Shown: positions 62,040 through 64,000 of the stretch, one piece after another
Position numbering within the stretch: position 1 is the stretch's first letter
How the letters are laid out: the number at the start of each line of letters is the position of its first letter
Assembly (NCBI GenBank): GCA_949152475.1
Contig: OX424555.1
Span: forward strand, 57,331,977-57,395,976
Direction: 5' to 3'
DNA length: 64,000 nt
Origin: Terebella lapidaria
Lineage: Eukaryota > Annelida > Polychaeta > Terebellida > Terebellidae
Position numbers and translations under genes: made by a program
Notes under the pieces: model-generated
Seen by the model: only the letters and a program-made list of their open reading frames with translations
The model's database searches: none
Told to the model about the DNA's origin: nothing

Positions 62040-64000
62040 TTATCCAACTTTGCAGATATTGTCAGAGTCAGGGTAAACATTGTCTTCTTACTGCTTACAT
62101 CACTCCAAGTTTAAATCATTCGCTTGAAATCATATAGTTTATTCAAGGATGGACACAATATACTCTGTTTGATGGATTTTTCTTACATTATCTTTTCATG
62201 ACAACAGTCAACAACACTGCACACCACATATGCCGACTTCGGGTGGTCTGGGTGTATCCAAACCTATGCCAAGAACATATGATTGTCAGGATTAGCTATC
62301 AGAATGGCCGATCAGAATCAAACAATCATATTTATCTATTAGAGTTGATAAGTACATCTATTACACACATCTAGAAACTAATTGGAACATATGATAGACA
62401 TTGAAATTGCAAATCTGGGATAGATGATATTTCGGATTTCATCATTGGGCCAACATGATGTGTCCCATTGATGGCTATGTTCACTTGAGAAATGCTCATA
62501 ACAAAGAATATTCTGGTGATATATGCGTTTATAACTCAAGGTTAACATGTTGCAAACTGCCACTTGATAGCTGGCGGTGGTAATTTTACGGTAATGAAAC
62601 AGTTATTGCGGGGAAGACCTTGGATACGATGTTTGTACACCGTATAATCAACACTCATCAGCCTGTTCTGACAGAGCATCTACTGAAACTGAAGAGTGTT
62701 ATCACAGTTTTATAGTCTTGCTGGATGACGAATGTGTAAATATTTTGGTGAGAATAATTTTTAGTGAATGTTATAACATAAAACAAAGTGTAATTTCGGA
62801 GTCAACCTGAATATTCATACAGAACAAAAACGACTCTTGAATTCACCAATGAGATCAGCTGTCATAGGACACAAAACCGTATCGGTAAACCAAGAAGTCA
62901 ACAATGAGTCAAACATACATGTAGTAACCAAAGGTCAAAGGAATAACTAGGGCGAGTAGAGAGATGTAGTTTTGGGACCACTTATCCGTTATTGGTGTGT
63001 TGTGTCCCTTGTCCTTCACATCTTTTCCAAACAGTGTTTTTCTTCTCTGGACAGGACCATGGATGAACGGTTTGAATTTAGTTGCCAATTTTATTTATGA
63101 CTGATTGGTGTCAGACGAAACGCTCATGTTTTCCGATAAAACTTGCTTTTGGAAAACGAGATGGTAGTTTTTTTCTGTGATGCGTGCATTACATGTTCCT
63201 CACAAATTAGGCATTGAATAAACGAAATTCCCTCGTAAATGAACAGACTGCATCTAATGGTATGCACGCGCAGCAAGCGCAAATAGAATTCTAATGGATA
63301 TCTGATGCCCATGAGCTTTATTAAATTACTGTGTCTGACAGACCACTTTCGAAAACAGCAGTAGACTAGATGGGCGTTGAAGGTTTCTCTTGGACTCCTC
63401 ATATTGTTTAACATTGAATTTGTTTTATCTTTGTTTATATACAACTTAGTGTTTGTAACTATCAAAATATCGGAATACCTCAGAATCTGGATAATTGATC
63501 AGCATTTTCAGCTCCAGGAGTTTCATAAACTTTTTTTCTTTACTTCCATCCTTTTGAACTAGTGATATTTATGCATTTTCAAACATACATTAAGTACCGA
63601 TATGCTTACATCAAATCCATATGTAAATGCATCACATTACTTCAAACAATTTGAGTTGTTGAATTATACAACGTGTTCGTTCCATGAAAATGTATATTAA
63701 TACACAATGTAGCTGTTATTCGATGTTGACAAGCTAGAGGGGAAAAGAACAAACAGCTGTAATCTTCTGTCTGAATGCACAAGTGCACAGACAGTATGTT
63801 TCGGGTTGTACATGCACACCAAAACTATATTCCTAGGATAAACTATCTTCACATGTGACTGATTCCCCAAAATCAATATGTGTACTCAATCAATGAAGCA
63901 TGGAGTTAGCTATAAAGGTGTGTATCTCGATAATACTCTCAAGGGAATTGGCGCCAGAACTACAAACAATAAGTAGCGAAATATTTTCTAAAGCTGACTC
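62040..64000 (+). repeat. Diverged 5.5-kb tandem repeat, copy 4 (partial, runs off the window)
   Basis: The copy is recognisable from about 62140 (TTTATTCAAGGATGGACAC) onward. Anchors: GTTATTGCGGGGAAGACC at 62602, ATGAGATCAGCTGTCAT near 62849 and AAATATTTTCTAAAGCTGAC at the window end. It lacks the first third of the repeat. It shares GGAATAACTAGGGCGAGTA (near 62939) with copy 3 (near 56368), which copies 1 and 2 do not have, so copies 3 and 4 are closest relatives. Confidence 0.75.

Overview
This is eukaryotic DNA: AT-rich, gene-poor and dominated by repeats, with one large protein gene. The style of the repeats points to a marine invertebrate, most likely a mollusc. They carry long runs of TGACCT/AGGTCA half-sites, (CAAA)n tails and GTTGCCATGG motifs that I associate with molluscan dispersed repeats. 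The organism call is an inference from repeat style and from a lophotrochozoan-like TRPV channel; nothing here identifies a species.

Positions 1-27764 are one tandem array that starts before the window. Its monomer is 1344 bp, or 1359 bp in a variant with a 15-bp internal duplication. Thirteen whole monomers run from 1 to 17532. A 2.68-kb relative of the monomer's own element is inserted in the fourteenth. Monomer 13, the interrupted monomer 14 and the insert form a higher-order block of 5386 bp (16189-21574), repeated at 21575-26952 (5378 bp). A third copy is cut off at 27764. The array stops at the base where a hairpin inside every monomer ends. The insert also ends in a hairpin and has 12-bp terminal inverted repeats. 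This looks like a non-autonomous rolling-circle (Helentron/Helitron-like) element family amplified in tandem.

Positions 27765-30421 are unique or degenerate non-coding DNA plus the probable 3' UTR of the single confident gene. That gene is an intronless 1093-codon ORF on the minus strand (33703-30422). It encodes a TRPV5/6-like cation channel with a roughly 400-residue N-terminal extension, six ankyrin-like repeats, six membrane segments and a TRPV5/6-style post-S6 segment. A probable 5' UTR splice acceptor lies just upstream.

Positions 33830-42044 hold no recognisable gene. They contain a GC-rich island at 37130-37340 and a recent 973-bp tandem duplication (38403-40347). Positions 42045-64000 are four old, diverged tandem copies of a roughly 5.5-kb sequence. 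They are scrambled by an internal inversion and interrupted by a LINE 3' fragment, a 401-bp inverted-repeat transposon with a clean target duplication, a dispersed repeat in opposite orientations, and a 1025-bp element with perfect 10-bp inverted ends and three RFX X-box palindromes.

The window is therefore a single ion-channel gene between a young satellite array on the left and an old, decaying tandem repeat on the right. I saw no RNA gene, CRISPR array or other confident protein gene.
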